Positions 1 through 7,797 of a stretch of DNA of 64,000 nt are shown here, piece by piece. A program made the position numbers and the translations under genes. The DNA is from Nocardia brevicatena NBRC 12119. Its GTDB lineage: Bacteria > Actinomycetota > Actinomycetes > Mycobacteriales > Mycobacteriaceae. The notes under the pieces were generated by a model. It saw only the letters and a list, made by a program, of their open reading frames with translations. It ran no database searches and was not told the DNA's origin. Positions within the stretch are counted from its first letter, which is position 1. The number at the start of each line of letters is the position of its first letter. The stretch spans positions 62,001-126,000 of the forward strand of contig NZ_BAFU01000073.1 in NCBI RefSeq assembly GCF_000308495.1, written 5' to 3'.

Positions 1-488
1 CCGATGATGGTGCCCGCGCGTACCGCGACATCCCCCGGCTGCACATCGTCACCGGTGCGCCGGACGTAGTCACCCGAACGCACCGGCTCATAGACCTTGA
101 TCCGGGACCGGCCGCCGTCGGTGCAGTCCAACGGAAGTACCGCGTCGGCCAGGGTGGGCAGCGGCGCACCGGTGGCGACCCGCACCGTCTGGCGGGGCTG
201 AAGCCGGATGGGCTGACGCGAACCGGCCATCACCTCACCCACCACCGGCAGGGTCAGATCCACCAGGTCACCGTTCTCGTCGCGGATATCGGCGCCCGCG
301 GAGGCCACATCGACACTGCGAACCGCGTAGCCGTCGATGGCGGCCTGGTCGAATCCGGGCAACGGCCGTTCGGTGATGACGTCCTCGGCGCACAGCAGGC
401 CCTGGGCCTCGGAGATCGCGACTCGGACCGGCCGGGGCGCGACCGCCGCGGCAGTCACCTTGATCTGCTGATCCTCAACCGAGCGCAT
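1..488 (-). CDS. moeA: Molybdopterin molybdenumtransferase MoeA, N-terminal part only
   Basis: MoeA inserts molybdate into adenylylated molybdopterin in the cytoplasm, the last step of molybdenum cofactor synthesis. About 162 N-terminal residues are visible; the rest lies beyond base 1. The ATG at 488 gives a protein beginning MRSVEDQQIKVTAAAV, then the family-typical segment GFDQAAIDGYAVRS, followed by the beta-rich region with PIRLQPRQTVRVATGAPLP and later TGDDVQPGDVAVRAGTIIG. It lies 36 bp downstream of galU on the same strand, as in mycobacteria, where galU and moeA are neighbours. Family assignment is firm; the glp/moeA paralogue cannot be decided from the N-terminus alone. Confidence 0.88.
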   Translation of the reverse strand, partial: MRSVEDQQIKVTAAAVAPRPVRVAISEAQGLLCAEDVITERPLPGFDQAAIDGYAVRSVDVASAGADIRDENGDLVDLTLPVVGEVMAGSRQPIRLQPRQTVRVATGAPLPTLADAVLPLDCTDGGRSRIKVYEPVRSGDYVRRTGDDVQPGDVAVRAGTII

Positions 489-524
489 CCGGCCCTTCCC
501 GATCTTCCTCGCTAGCAGTCGATC

Positions 525-1490
525 TCATTCGTACGCGGTGAGCTGCGGATCCCGGTCGGGGCCGAGCCGGTTCCGGAGCCATTCGCGCAGGGCGGGCCCA
601 TATTCCTCCCGCTGCAGCGCGAAATCCACCGCAGCACGAAGATAGCCGCCCGGGTTCCCCAAATCATGGCGCGACCCACGGTGCACCACCACATGAACCG
701 AGTGACCTTCGGATATCAGCAGGGAAATGGCGTCGGTGAGTTGCAGTTCGCCGCCCGCGCCGGGACCGATCCGCCGCACGGCGTCGAATATCGCGCGGTC
801 CAGCAAATAACGTCCTGCGGCGGCGAAGGAGGACGGCGCCTCGTCCGGACGTGGTTTCTCCACCATGCCCTTGACGCGCAAGACATTCGGTTCGACCGCA
901 TCGGGTACCGGCGCGACATCGAATACGCCGTACGCACCGATCTCCTCCGCGCGCACATCGATGGCGCACAGCACCGACCCGCCGAGTTTTCGGCGCACCC
1001 GGCCCATCACCTCCAGAACCCCGCACGGCAGCACCAGATCGTCCGGCAGCAGCACCGCGACGGCGTCCTCATCGGGATCGAGTACCTGTTCGGCCTGGGC
1101 GACGGCATGCGCGAGCCCGAGCGGTTCCCCTTGCACCACCGAGACGACATCGAGCAACCCCGGCGCCTTGCGGACCTTTTCCAGAAGGTGGAATTTGCCG
1201 CGTTCGACCAGCGCGTTCTCCAGCACCAGATCTTCCACGAAATGTGCGACAACCCCGTTCTTACCGGGCGATGTCACGATCACCAGACGCTCGGCGCCGG
1301 ATTCGGCGGCTTCGGTGGCCACCAATTCGATTCCGGGGGTGTCGACCACCGGCAGCAATTCCTTGGGCACCGTTTTGGTCGCGGGCAGAAATCGAGTTCC
1401 GAGCCCGGCCGCCGGCACAACGGCAGTACGGAAACTCGATCCCCCCACCGGGACGAACTCCTTGCCATGCTCTGCGGCCTCGATTGTCAT
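525..1490 (-). CDS. galU: UTP--glucose-1-phosphate uridylyltransferase
   Basis: This cytoplasmic enzyme makes UDP-glucose from UTP and glucose 1-phosphate, feeding trehalose, glycan and cell-envelope synthesis. The 321-residue protein has the nucleotidyltransferase signature GLGTRFLPATK near residues 29-39, followed by PKELLPVVDTP, and the sugar-binding motif VEKP in the second half. Length is normal for actinobacterial GalU. The ATG at 1490 is preceded by an AGGG-like ribosome site. It is divergent from the 5-formyl-THF cyclo-ligase gene, with about 160 bp between them that must hold both promoters. Confidence 0.95.
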   Translation of the reverse strand: MTIEAAEHGKEFVPVGGSSFRTAVVPAAGLGTRFLPATKTVPKELLPVVDTPGIELVATEAAESGAERLVIVTSPGKNGVVAHFVEDLVLENALVERGKFHLLEKVRKAPGLLDVVSVVQGEPLGLAHAVAQAEQVLDPDEDAVAVLLPDDLVLPCGVLEVMGRVRRKLGGSVLCAIDVRAEEIGAYGVFDVAPVPDAVEPNVLRVKGMVEKPRPDEAPSSFAAAGRYLLDRAIFDAVRRIGPGAGGELQLTDAISLLISEGHSVHVVVHRGSRHDLGNPGGYLRAAVDFALQREEYGPALREWLRNRLGPDRDPQLTAYE

Positions 1491-1649
1491 ATGCCTACCC
1501 TATCCATCGATAACGTTCCCCGACCGGCTGCACACGGCTCGCCGACCGGAACGGAATCGGGCGAACAGCGTTCGGTATCCCGACGGCAGCGGAGGATGTC
1601 ACCGCGGAGCGCGACCCGCTCGGCGCGGGGCGAGCACCGTCGTGGACCT

Positions 1650-2276
1650 ATGGTGGTCACTGTGGATATGTCCGGTGAGCACGGCAAACATGCCTGGCGT
1701 AGTGAAATCCTGGCCCGCCGGGCCGCGTTGTCGGCCGAGCGGCGCGCGGACGAGGCGGCGGCATTGGCGACGGCGCTGCGTGAGATCGATCCGGGTGCGT
1801 GGGCATGTGCTTATGTCCCGGCGCGGGACGAGCCGGGATCGACGGCGATGCCGGAGGCCCTGCGAACGGCCGGGGCGCGGGTACTGCTGCCGGTGACCGG
1901 GCCGCCCGGCCCGCTGGCGTGGGGGGAGTACACCGGCACCGCGAAGCTACGCCCGGCCCGTTATGGACTGCTCGAGCCCGTCGGCCCGGTGTTGCCCCCC
2001 GAGACCGTCGGCCGGGCCGGACTGATTCTGGTTCCGGCTCTGGCGGTGGACCGGCGCGGGGTTCGGCTGGGTCGCGGCGCCGGCTATTACGACCGCAGCC
2101 TGGCCGCGGCCTCCCCGTCCGCTCGGCTGGTGGCGGTGGTGCGCGACGACGAACTGGTCGAGCGCTTGCCGGAGGAACCGCACGATATCCGGATGGGCTG
2201 GACGCTCACCCCCCACGGCGGGCTGCGGCCGGTCTCCGCCTGTCGGGCCGGTCACGGTCACGACATTCGGGAATAG
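1650..2276 (+). CDS. 5-formyltetrahydrofolate cyclo-ligase
   Basis: The enzyme converts 5-formyl-THF to 5,10-methenyl-THF with ATP, returning stored folate to one-carbon metabolism. The 208-residue protein carries the family signature GRGAGYYDRSL in its last third, and an N-terminal basic segment (WRSEILARRAALSAERR) typical of the family. I chose ATG 1650; ATG 1668, six codons later, is possible. The open frame runs far upstream (to 666) but that part is antisense to galU and not coding. It is followed after 70 bp by the FmdB-type gene, the order also seen in mycobacteria (Rv0992c-Rv0991c). Confidence 0.9.
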   Translation: MVVTVDMSGEHGKHAWRSEILARRAALSAERRADEAAALATALREIDPGAWACAYVPARDEPGSTAMPEALRTAGARVLLPVTGPPGPLAWGEYTGTAKLRPARYGLLEPVGPVLPPETVGRAGLILVPALAVDRRGVRLGRGAGYYDRSLAAASPSARLVAVVRDDELVERLPEEPHDIRMGWTLTPHGGLRPVSACRAGHGHDIRE

Positions 2277-2346
2277 GGCGTCGACTAGCGACGTTGGCAC
2301 TGTCGGCTGTAGAGTGCTAACTCGACGAGACCCGCCGGAGGATTCA

Positions 2347-2631
2347 GTGCCAACCTATTCTTACGCCTGCACCCAGTGCGACAACCGCTTCGATATCGTT
2401 CAGTCCTTCACCGACGAGGCGTTGACCGTGTGCTCCGAGTGCTCCGGGAAACTGCGCAAACTCTTCAACTCGGTGGGGATCGTTTTCAAGGGCAGCGGCT
2501 TCTACCGCACCGACAGCCGGACCGGTGCCGGCACCGCGAGTGAACCCGCCAAATCCGATAGCGGATCGAACGGCTCGACCACCAAGTCCGAGTCCACACC
2601 GGCCGGCACCACATCCACACCGGCCGCCTGA
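2347..2631 (+). CDS. FmdB-family zinc-ribbon protein
   Basis: A small protein of 94 residues. Its N-terminal half is an FmdB/CxxC zinc ribbon: C8-x2-C11 and C29-x2-C32, then the conserved LFNSVGIVFKGSGFYRTDSR stretch. The C-terminal 40 residues are low-complexity Ser/Thr/Gly/Lys and probably disordered. It starts at GTG 2347, preceded by a good GGAGG site (2337-2341). The M. tuberculosis relative Rv0991c has been described as a redox-regulated chaperone-like protein; whether this applies here is inference. It needs zinc, in contrast to the zinc-free ribosomal proteins elsewhere in the window. Confidence 0.85.
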   Translation: MPTYSYACTQCDNRFDIVQSFTDEALTVCSECSGKLRKLFNSVGIVFKGSGFYRTDSRTGAGTASEPAKSDSGSNGSTTKSESTPAGTTSTPAA

Positions 2632-2729
2632 TTCCGCGGACCGCGGCTCCGCCATCCACACCCCCGGAATTGTCCACAACCGGTCGTTCGCCTCGTCCGG
2701 CCTGCCGAGTTCGGCCATACGCTCGGCGT

Positions 2730-3434
2730 ATGACTCGTGCACGCGCCCCTATCCGCCCGGGAGGACAACTCCGCTTTCGCCGCGCACTCGGCAACGGAGA
2801 AACCTGGCGCGACGCCTTCGCCAACCGACCGCCCTGGGCCGATGCGCTCCTGGTCCGCCGCCTGCTCGCCGCCGTGTTCGCCATGGCCGCCGTGGCACTG
2901 CTCCTCCGCGGTGATCCCGACGACGCCCGCGCCGCCGTCGTCGTCGCGAGCCGCGACCTCCCACCCGGCCATCTACTGGAATCGGCGGACCTGCGGATCG
3001 CCCACCATCCTTCCGCGCTGCTTCCCGAAGGCGCCGTTCACGACGCGGCACCGTTGAGCGGTGCGGTACTCACCGCGGCCCTGCGCGCCGGGGAAGTCGT
3101 TACCGATCTGCGGGTTGTCGGTCCACGCCTGGCCACGATCGCCGCGGGTACCGAGAACGCCCGAATCGTGCCGATCCGCTTGGCCGACAACGCGATCACC
3201 GATGTCCTACGCGCTGGTGACCGCGTGGATGTGGTGGCCGTCGAGGAAAGCGACGCCGCTCCGGCCAGAACACTGGCCACCGACGCGACGGTGGTGTTGG
3301 TCTCCGGATCACCGACCGAGCCGGGTCCGGGACGGGCGACCGAGCGGGTGATGCTCGTCGCCCTGGACTCCGCCCGTGCCACGGCCGTTGCCGCCGCCTC
3401 GCTGAGCACCGCCCTCACCGTGGTGCTCCATTGA
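2730..3434 (+). CDS. SAF-domain membrane-anchored protein (CpaB/RcpC-like)
   Basis: A 234-residue protein with a basic N-terminus, one membrane segment at about residues 43-60 (RRLLAAVFAMAAVALLL) and a following SAF domain (AAVVVASRDLPPGHLLESADLRI), the arrangement of RcpC/CpaB pilus-assembly proteins. The second half (RIVPIRLADNAITDVLRAGDRVDVVAV) also fits CpaB. It would sit in the cytoplasmic membrane facing the cell wall. No pilus genes are nearby, so the role is unknown. ATG 2730 is the natural start; the frame is open upstream but reads low-complexity sequence. A strong hairpin follows at 3437-3475. Confidence 0.75.
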   Translation: MTRARAPIRPGGQLRFRRALGNGETWRDAFANRPPWADALLVRRLLAAVFAMAAVALLLRGDPDDARAAVVVASRDLPPGHLLESADLRIAHHPSALLPEGAVHDAAPLSGAVLTAALRAGEVVTDLRVVGPRLATIAAGTENARIVPIRLADNAITDVLRAGDRVDVVAVEESDAAPARTLATDATVVLVSGSPTEPGPGRATERVMLVALDSARATAVAAASLSTALTVVLH

Positions 3435-3436
3435 CG

Positions 3437-3475
3437 GGAGCGGGCCTGCCACAACAGGTGCGACAGGCCCGCTCC
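3437..3475. terminator. Hairpin between SAF gene and porin array
   Basis: A 12-bp perfect inverted repeat (GGAGCGGGCCTG at 3437-3448, complement at 3464-3475) with a 15-nt loop lies between the convergent SAF-domain gene and the last porin, so it can serve both. There is no T-run, which is usual in this GC range. Confidence 0.65.
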
Positions 3476-3525
3476 TCAGAGGACGTCGATCCGGCCGAGC
3501 GCCTCGTCGGCTCGGCCGAGTCGGA

Positions 3526-4194
3526 TCAGCCGAGGCTGAAGGGCCGGCCCCACAGGGTCACGACCGACATGACATTGTCGGTCTCGACCTTGACCCGGAC
3601 GAACGAACGCGCCTGGGCGTAGCCGGCGCAGCCGGACAGTCCGATGGTCTCGTCGGCCCAGGTCACGCTGCCGCTGGTTCCCTTGAACGCGTTGCGCCGC
3701 TCGTGTTTCTCGTTGCCGAAGTCGTCGGCTTCCTCGAGATCGAGTACGAAGAAGGACCTGGCCTGGCCGGGCCCGAGCGTCAGCTCGCCGCCGCTTTCGG
3801 CGCCGACCATCCCTTCGCCGCTCTCCCATTTGACATCACCGGAGACGCCGCCCTCGACTCCGCCACCGTCGATGTTGACCTGGCAGCCCACGACGTAGCC
3901 GGGGTAGATCTTGCCGCCCTTGGCGCCGTCGCCGGCCAGCTCGACCTGGGCGCTACCGGAGACCCAGGCGTTGCGGTGCACCGGAGTGGACCCCATGGAC
4001 GGGTTGATGAGCGCGGACTCACCGACCATACGCACGGTCACCACGGTGCCATCGGACAGGGTCTTGACGATTTCGCCGCCGGGCAACGGGACGAAGGTGT
4101 CGGCGTGGGCCGCACCGGTGGAGCACAGGCCCAGCGCGACGGTGGCGGCGGCACCGACACCGGCCACGCGCGCGAGGTACTTACGGTTGAACAT
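3526..4194 (-). CDS. MspA-family porin, type A copy 2
   Basis: A mycolate outer-membrane porin of 222 residues that should form an oligomeric channel for small hydrophilic solutes. It has a Sec signal peptide cut after AHA (residue 31), leaving mature DTFVPLPGGEIVKTLSDG. The core contains GESALINPSMG, GYVVGCQVNIDGG and the final LWGRPFSLG typical of the family. It is the last of four porin genes on this strand. It closely resembles the 5324-5995 gene in sequence and length and differs from the two type B genes. The start ATG at 4194 is followed directly by MFNRKYLARV. Confidence 0.92.
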   Translation of the reverse strand: MFNRKYLARVAGVGAAATVALGLCSTGAAHADTFVPLPGGEIVKTLSDGTVVTVRMVGESALINPSMGSTPVHRNAWVSGSAQVELAGDGAKGGKIYPGYVVGCQVNIDGGGVEGGVSGDVKWESGEGMVGAESGGELTLGPGQARSFFVLDLEEADDFGNEKHERRNAFKGTSGSVTWADETIGLSGCAGYAQARSFVRVKVETDNVMSVVTLWGRPFSLG

Positions 4195-4268
4195 GACGTT
4201 TATGCCCCTCTGGGGTTGAATTCGCTACAGCGAGAGATGTGGTGGGTGAATTCGACCGGTATCGACCG

Positions 4269-4943
4269 TCAGCCGATGCTGAACGGCTGCCCGTAGAGGG
4301 TGGTCTTCGAGTAGTGGTCGCCGATGATTTCGACCACGGTGTAGGCACGCGCCTGGGCATAGCCGGCGCACCCCTGGATCTGGATCTCCGCGTCCTGGTA
4401 CTCGACCGAATAGGTACCCGCCTTCGGGATGTCCTTGAATTCGATCTGGACGAACTCGACCTCGCCCGGGCCCAGATCCAGACCCACGGAGCCGCCGAGA
4501 CCGCCGCCCTCGAGGTCGACACCGGCGGACAGGCCCAGACCGATCGCGTCATCACCGATACTCACCTGGCAGCCGACGATATAGCCGGTGCTCACCTGCG
4601 ATATCCCGTGCGTAGAGGAGTTGTTGGTGCCGTCGGCACCGGTCGGACCGTTGTTCGGCCCCTCCTCGCCTTCCGGAGTGGCGGTGACATCGGCAACGGC
4701 GGTACCGGAGACCCAGACGACACGGCCCGCGCCATTGGCCGCCATGGACGGCGAGATCAGCGCGTGCTCACCGAGACGCTTCACGGTGACACCGGGGCCC
4801 ACTTTTTCCCCGTCGGGCAGCGGTACGAAGGTATCCGCATCGGCGGCACCGGTGGAGAACAGTCCCATGGCCACGGCGGCAACAGCGCCGACGCCCAGAA
4901 CGCGCGCGCCGCGACGCAGACCGGTGGTGCGGTTCTTGCTCAT
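4269..4943 (-). CDS. MspA-family porin, type B copy 2
   Basis: A porin of 224 residues. I chose the ATG at 4943 (MSKNRTTGLRRG) because GAGGGG lies just upstream; the ATG at 4955 would place that ribosome site inside the gene. The signal peptide ends at ADA (residue 36), leaving DTFVPLPDGEKVGPGVTVKR. Family landmarks are HALISPSMAANGAGRVVWVSG, GYIVGCQVSIGDD and the C-terminal LYGQPFSIG. A Gly/Asn-rich loop (GPNNGPTGADGTNNSST) marks type B and is absent from type A. It is followed after 74 bp by type A copy 2, probably in one transcript. Confidence 0.92.
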   Translation of the reverse strand: MSKNRTTGLRRGARVLGVGAVAAVAMGLFSTGAADADTFVPLPDGEKVGPGVTVKRLGEHALISPSMAANGAGRVVWVSGTAVADVTATPEGEEGPNNGPTGADGTNNSSTHGISQVSTGYIVGCQVSIGDDAIGLGLSAGVDLEGGGLGGSVGLDLGPGEVEFVQIEFKDIPKAGTYSVEYQDAEIQIQGCAGYAQARAYTVVEIIGDHYSKTTLYGQPFSIG

Positions 4944-5193
4944 ACTTCCCCTCATCAGGTTTCAGCAACACCCGGCATCGCAGCGATCGGCGCCGGGAGA
5001 CCTATGAACAGGCTCCGTAAGCGTGGAGCACCGCCCTGTCCGGTAGATGAACCCGGATCCACACACTCGGTGAACACTGGAGTACCGTGCCGCTGCCCGG
5101 GAATGGCCATCACGTGTGGGAGAAGTGGCCGAAAGGTTACGCGAGTCGCGGAAATTCGCCATTCGCCGGCAGTTCGGTCCGGCTATAAAACAA

Positions 5194-5232
5194 GATCAGG
5201 GACCCATCGCGGACTGCGATGAGTCCCTGATC
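5194..5232 (-). terminator. Hairpin between the two porin pairs
   Basis: A long inverted repeat, with arms GATCAGGGAC and GTCCCTGATC extended inward by CATCGC/GCGATG around one mismatch, lies downstream of the type A copy 1 porin and upstream of type B copy 2. It divides the porin array into two transcription units, or attenuates read-through between them. Confidence 0.7.
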
Positions 5233-5323
5233 GAGAGGTACGGCAGTTAGCTCGGAGAATGCCGGACGGCACAACCGGGAAGCGGATACCCCGCCCGGTC
5301 ATCGAACCCGACCAACGGGGTGA

Positions 5324-5995
5324 TCAGCCCAGGCTGAACGGCTTTCCCCATAGCGTCACCCAGCCGATGACATTCTCCGTCTCCACCTCGACGCTGACGA
5401 AAGCGCGCGCCTGGGCATATCCCCCACAACCGGACAGACCGATGGTTTCGTCGACCCAGGTCACCGATCCACTGCTGCCGGAGAACCCGTTATTGGTGTT
5501 GTGCTCTTCGTTCCCATAGTCATCGGGCCCTTCGATATCGAGCACATAGAAGGTCTTCGCCTGACCAGGTCCGAGGGTCAGCGCGCCCCCACTCTCGGCG
5601 CCGACATTGGCCGTACCGTCTTCCCAGGCGGTCGCACCGGAGACACCGCCCGCGACACCGCCGCCATCGATATTGACCTGGCAGCCGACAACGTATCCCG
5701 GAAAGATCCTGCCGCCCGCATCGGCCCCGGTACCGGAGAGCTCCACCTGAGCGCTACCCGTGACCCAGGCATTGCGGTGCACCGGGGTGGCGCCCATGGA
5801 CGGGTTGATGAGCGCGGACTCACCGACCAGCCGCACGGTCACCACCGTGCCGTCGGACAAGGTCTTGACAATCTCCCCGCCGGGCAGCGGGATGAAAGTA
5901 TCGGCGTCGGCGGCTCCGGTGGAGAACAGCCCCATGGCGACCATTGCGGCAGCGCCGATTCCGGCGAAACGCGCCAGATACTGACGTGTGGACAT
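5324..5995 (-). CDS. MspA-family porin, type A copy 1
   Basis: A porin of 223 residues, close paralogue of the 3526-4194 gene: the same signal peptide architecture (cut after ADA, residue 31), the same mature start DTFIPLPGGEIVKTLSDGTVVTVR, GESALINPSMGATPVHRNAWV, GYVVGCQVNIDGGG and C-terminal LWGKPFSLG. It differs mainly in surface loops (for example NTNNGFSGSSGSVTW). It follows type B copy 1 by 95 bp and is followed by a strong hairpin at 5194-5232. Confidence 0.92.
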   Translation of the reverse strand: MSTRQYLARFAGIGAAAMVAMGLFSTGAADADTFIPLPGGEIVKTLSDGTVVTVRLVGESALINPSMGATPVHRNAWVTGSAQVELSGTGADAGGRIFPGYVVGCQVNIDGGGVAGGVSGATAWEDGTANVGAESGGALTLGPGQAKTFYVLDIEGPDDYGNEEHNTNNGFSGSSGSVTWVDETIGLSGCGGYAQARAFVSVEVETENVIGWVTLWGKPFSLG

Positions 5996-6090
5996 GATTC
6001 ACCCTTCGATGGGTAGGCTCGCACGCGCGAGAAGGGTTGGTGTTCGTTCGATTCGACGACAGCGTCCGTCGCGGATGACGCTCCGCGTGA

Positions 6091-6765
6091 TCAGCCGATG
6101 CTGAACGGCTGCCCGTACAAGGTGACCTTCGAATAGTGATCGCCGATGATCTCCACCACGGTGTAGGCACGCGCCTGGGCGTAGCCTGCACAACCCTGGA
6201 TCTCGATCTCGGCATCCTGGTATTCGACCGAGTATCGGCCGGGTTTCAGGATGTCCTTATAGTCGATCTGGACGAACTTGACCTCACCCGGGCCCAGGTT
6301 CAGGCCCACCGAACCGCCGAGGCCGCCGGCCTCGAGGTCGAGGGCGGCCGACAGGCCCAGGCCGATCGCGTCATCACCGATACTCACCTGGCAGCCGACG
6401 ATATAGCCGGTGTTCACCTGCGAGGCGCCATGCGTGGAGGAGTTGTTGGTGCCGTCGGCACCGGTCGGGCCATTGTTCGGGCCCACTTCACCCTCGGGTG
6501 TCACGGTGACATCGGCGGTCACGTTACCGGAGACCCACACCACCCGGCCCGCCCCGTTGGCCGCCATGGACGGTGAGATCAGCGCCCTCTCGCCGGTACG
6601 GGTGACGGTCACCCCTGGGCCGGCTTTCTGACCATCCGGTAGTGGAACAAAGGTGTCGGCATTCGCCGCACCGGTCGAGAGCAACCCGACCGCGACGGCG
6701 GCAGCCGCGCCTACGCCGGTGATCCGGCTTCCACGACGCAGTCCATTGCTGCGTTTCTCGCGCAT
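6091..6765 (-). CDS. MspA-family porin, type B copy 1 (first gene of the array)
   Basis: A porin of 224 residues, close paralogue of the 4269-4943 gene. The ATG at 6765 (MREKRSNGLRRG) is preceded by GAGGG and aligns with the start of its paralogue; the frame is open upstream to 7032, but those extra residues are not signal-peptide-like. The signal peptide ends at ANA (residue 36). Landmarks are RALISPSMAANGAGRVVWVSG, the GPNNGPTGADGTNNSST loop, GYIVGCQVSIGDD and LYGQPFSIG. It is the porin nearest the Zur-type divergent promoter at 7179-7244, separated by a leader of about 430 nt. Confidence 0.92.
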   Translation of the reverse strand: MREKRSNGLRRGSRITGVGAAAAVAVGLLSTGAANADTFVPLPDGQKAGPGVTVTRTGERALISPSMAANGAGRVVWVSGNVTADVTVTPEGEVGPNNGPTGADGTNNSSTHGASQVNTGYIVGCQVSIGDDAIGLGLSAALDLEAGGLGGSVGLNLGPGEVKFVQIDYKDILKPGRYSVEYQDAEIEIQGCAGYAQARAYTVVEIIGDHYSKVTLYGQPFSIG

Positions 6766-6780
6766 GTTTTCCCTCATCAT

Positions 6781-7085
6781 CTTGTACAAACAGTGCCGAC
6801 CCACGGACGGTCGAGCCATCTCAAGGTAGTTCCGACAAGTCACCTGTCTGTTGCCTCCAAGGAACCGATGCCGGCACGGCGTATCCGGGTGTTCATCCCC
6901 GAACCGAGTCGACGACCCAGCGCACGGGGAACCGATTCGTCCTCCTGCGGCGATTACGCGCCACGGACGACGAAGACGGTGGTGTACAGCGTTGATCGAG
7001 TGGAACCAAAAGCAATGTGGAACGTAGAGCACGCGAACCCCTCAGTGCACCAACAGTTCTCACGACACCTGGCTCCAGATCCCTT
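6781..7085 (-). other. Long leader upstream of the porin array
   Basis: About 300 nt with no recognisable gene on either strand, between the small open frame at 7086-7151 and the first porin. If the minus-strand promoter in the 7179-7244 module is used, this is untranslated leader RNA. I saw no clear riboswitch or terminator in it. Confidence 0.4.
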
Positions 7086-7151
7086 CTACGGCTCCGCTCG
7101 GCCGGACCCCTGGGGGTTGTACTCGCCGGGTATCCGGTGATGTGTCTGCAT
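7086..7151 (-). CDS. Possible 21-codon leader peptide in the porin transcript
   Basis: A short open frame, MQTHHRIPGEYNPQGSGRAEP, starts at ATG 7151 with a strong GGAGG site five bases upstream (read on the minus strand) and stops at 7086. It begins about 48 nt after the transcription start inferred from the -10 element at 7206-7211. It matches no family I know. It could be a regulatory leader peptide for the porin operon, or chance. The support is its ribosome site and position only. Confidence 0.3.
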   Translation of the reverse strand: MQTHHRIPGEYNPQGSGRAEP

Positions 7152-7178
7152 GGGTTCCTCCACACCAACGAAGATGGA

Positions 7179-7244
7179 AATCGTTTTCGACAATGCCGAC
7201 CCAACACTGTAGCGTGCAGCATCGGTAATTGAAAATCATTGCCG
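7179..7244. promoter_or_regulatory. Divergent Zur-type promoter module between porins and L31-L32
   Basis: Two AT-rich boxes resembling actinobacterial Zur sites lie here: TTGTCGAAAACGATT (minus strand, 7179-7193) and ATTGAAAATCATTGCCG (plus strand, 7228-7244). Toward L31, TCGACA and TAGCGT (7210-7215) are 17 bp apart; toward the porins, TTTCAA and TACAGT (7206-7211, minus) are also 17 bp apart. The same 66-bp arrangement recurs inverted at 22214-22279 between mrf and rpmB. Zur with zinc would occlude both promoters. The boxes are seen directly; Zur control is inferred from their similarity to known FurB/Zur sites and from the zinc-free ribosomal genes they precede. Confidence 0.78.
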
Positions 7245-7307
7245 ACAGAAGCCAGGTGGCCGATCCGTCTCGCGGTGGTGAAGCGACCGAGCTCGGAAGG
7301 AGAGGTA

Positions 7308-7583
7308 GTGAAGGCAGGAATCCACCCCGACTACCACCCGGTGGTGTTCGAGGACTCGAGCACCGGCAAACAGTTCCTGACCAGGTCGACCGCCACAAGC
7401 GCGCGGACCGTGCAATGGTCGGACGGCAATACCTATCCACTGCTGGTGGTCGACGTCACCGCCGATTCCCACCCGTTCTGGACCGGCGCGAACCGGGTAC
7501 TGGACACCCAGGGCCGAGTGGAGAAGTTCGAACGCAAATACGGTAGGCGGACGCGCGGCGCGCGGGCCGGACGGGACGGTTGA
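7308..7583 (+). CDS. rpmE2: 50S ribosomal protein bL31, zinc-free type B
   Basis: A large-subunit ribosomal protein of 91 residues. [27 protein letters not shown] and the [23 protein letters not shown] block are typical of type B L31, and there are no cysteines, so it lacks the CxxC zinc knuckle of type A. Such copies replace the zinc-binding form when zinc is scarce. It starts at GTG 7308 with a strong GGAAGGAGAGG site, about 86 nt after the inferred transcription start of the Zur-type module, and is coupled to rpmF one base after its stop. Confidence 0.93.
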   Translation: MKAGIHPDYHPVVFEDSSTGKQFLTRSTATSARTVQWSDGNTYPLLVVDVTADSHPFWTGANRVLDTQGRVEKFERKYGRRTRGARAGRDG

Positions 7584-7584
7584 G

Positions 7585-7758
7585 ATGGCGGTACCGAAGC
7601 GGAGGATGTCGCGGTCGAACACCCGCAGCAGGCGCGCGAACTGGAAGGCGACAGCACCGGATCTGGTATCGGTCCAGGTCGGCGGCGCGGTGCGCCAGAT
7701 ACCGCGCCGACTGGTACAGGCCGTCCGCCACGGACTCATCGATCCGGAACGTCTCTGA
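7585..7758 (+). CDS. rpmF: 50S ribosomal protein bL32, zinc-free copy
   Basis: A 57-residue protein beginning [21 protein letters not shown], the unmistakable N-terminus of bL32, and continuing [34 protein letters not shown]. The zinc-binding cysteines of the usual form are absent, so this is the zinc-independent paralogue. Its ATG is one base after the L31 stop codon, so translation is probably coupled and both genes share the Zur-type promoter. A 12-bp hairpin follows at 7761-7797. Confidence 0.92.
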   Translation: MAVPKRRMSRSNTRSRRANWKATAPDLVSVQVGGAVRQIPRRLVQAVRHGLIDPERL

Positions 7759-7760
7759 CG

Positions 7761-7797
7761 GATATCGGTGGTACGACTCCGGCGCACCACCGATATC
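7761..7797 (+). terminator. Terminator after rpmF
   Basis: A 12-bp perfect inverted repeat (GATATCGGTGGT, complement at 7786-7797) with a 13-nt loop starts 2 bp after the rpmF stop codon. Confidence 0.75.

Noticed and set aside
666-1649. Extended N-terminus of the 5-formyl-THF cyclo-ligase frame
   Set aside because: It reads antisense through galU; the enzyme has normal length from ATG 1650.
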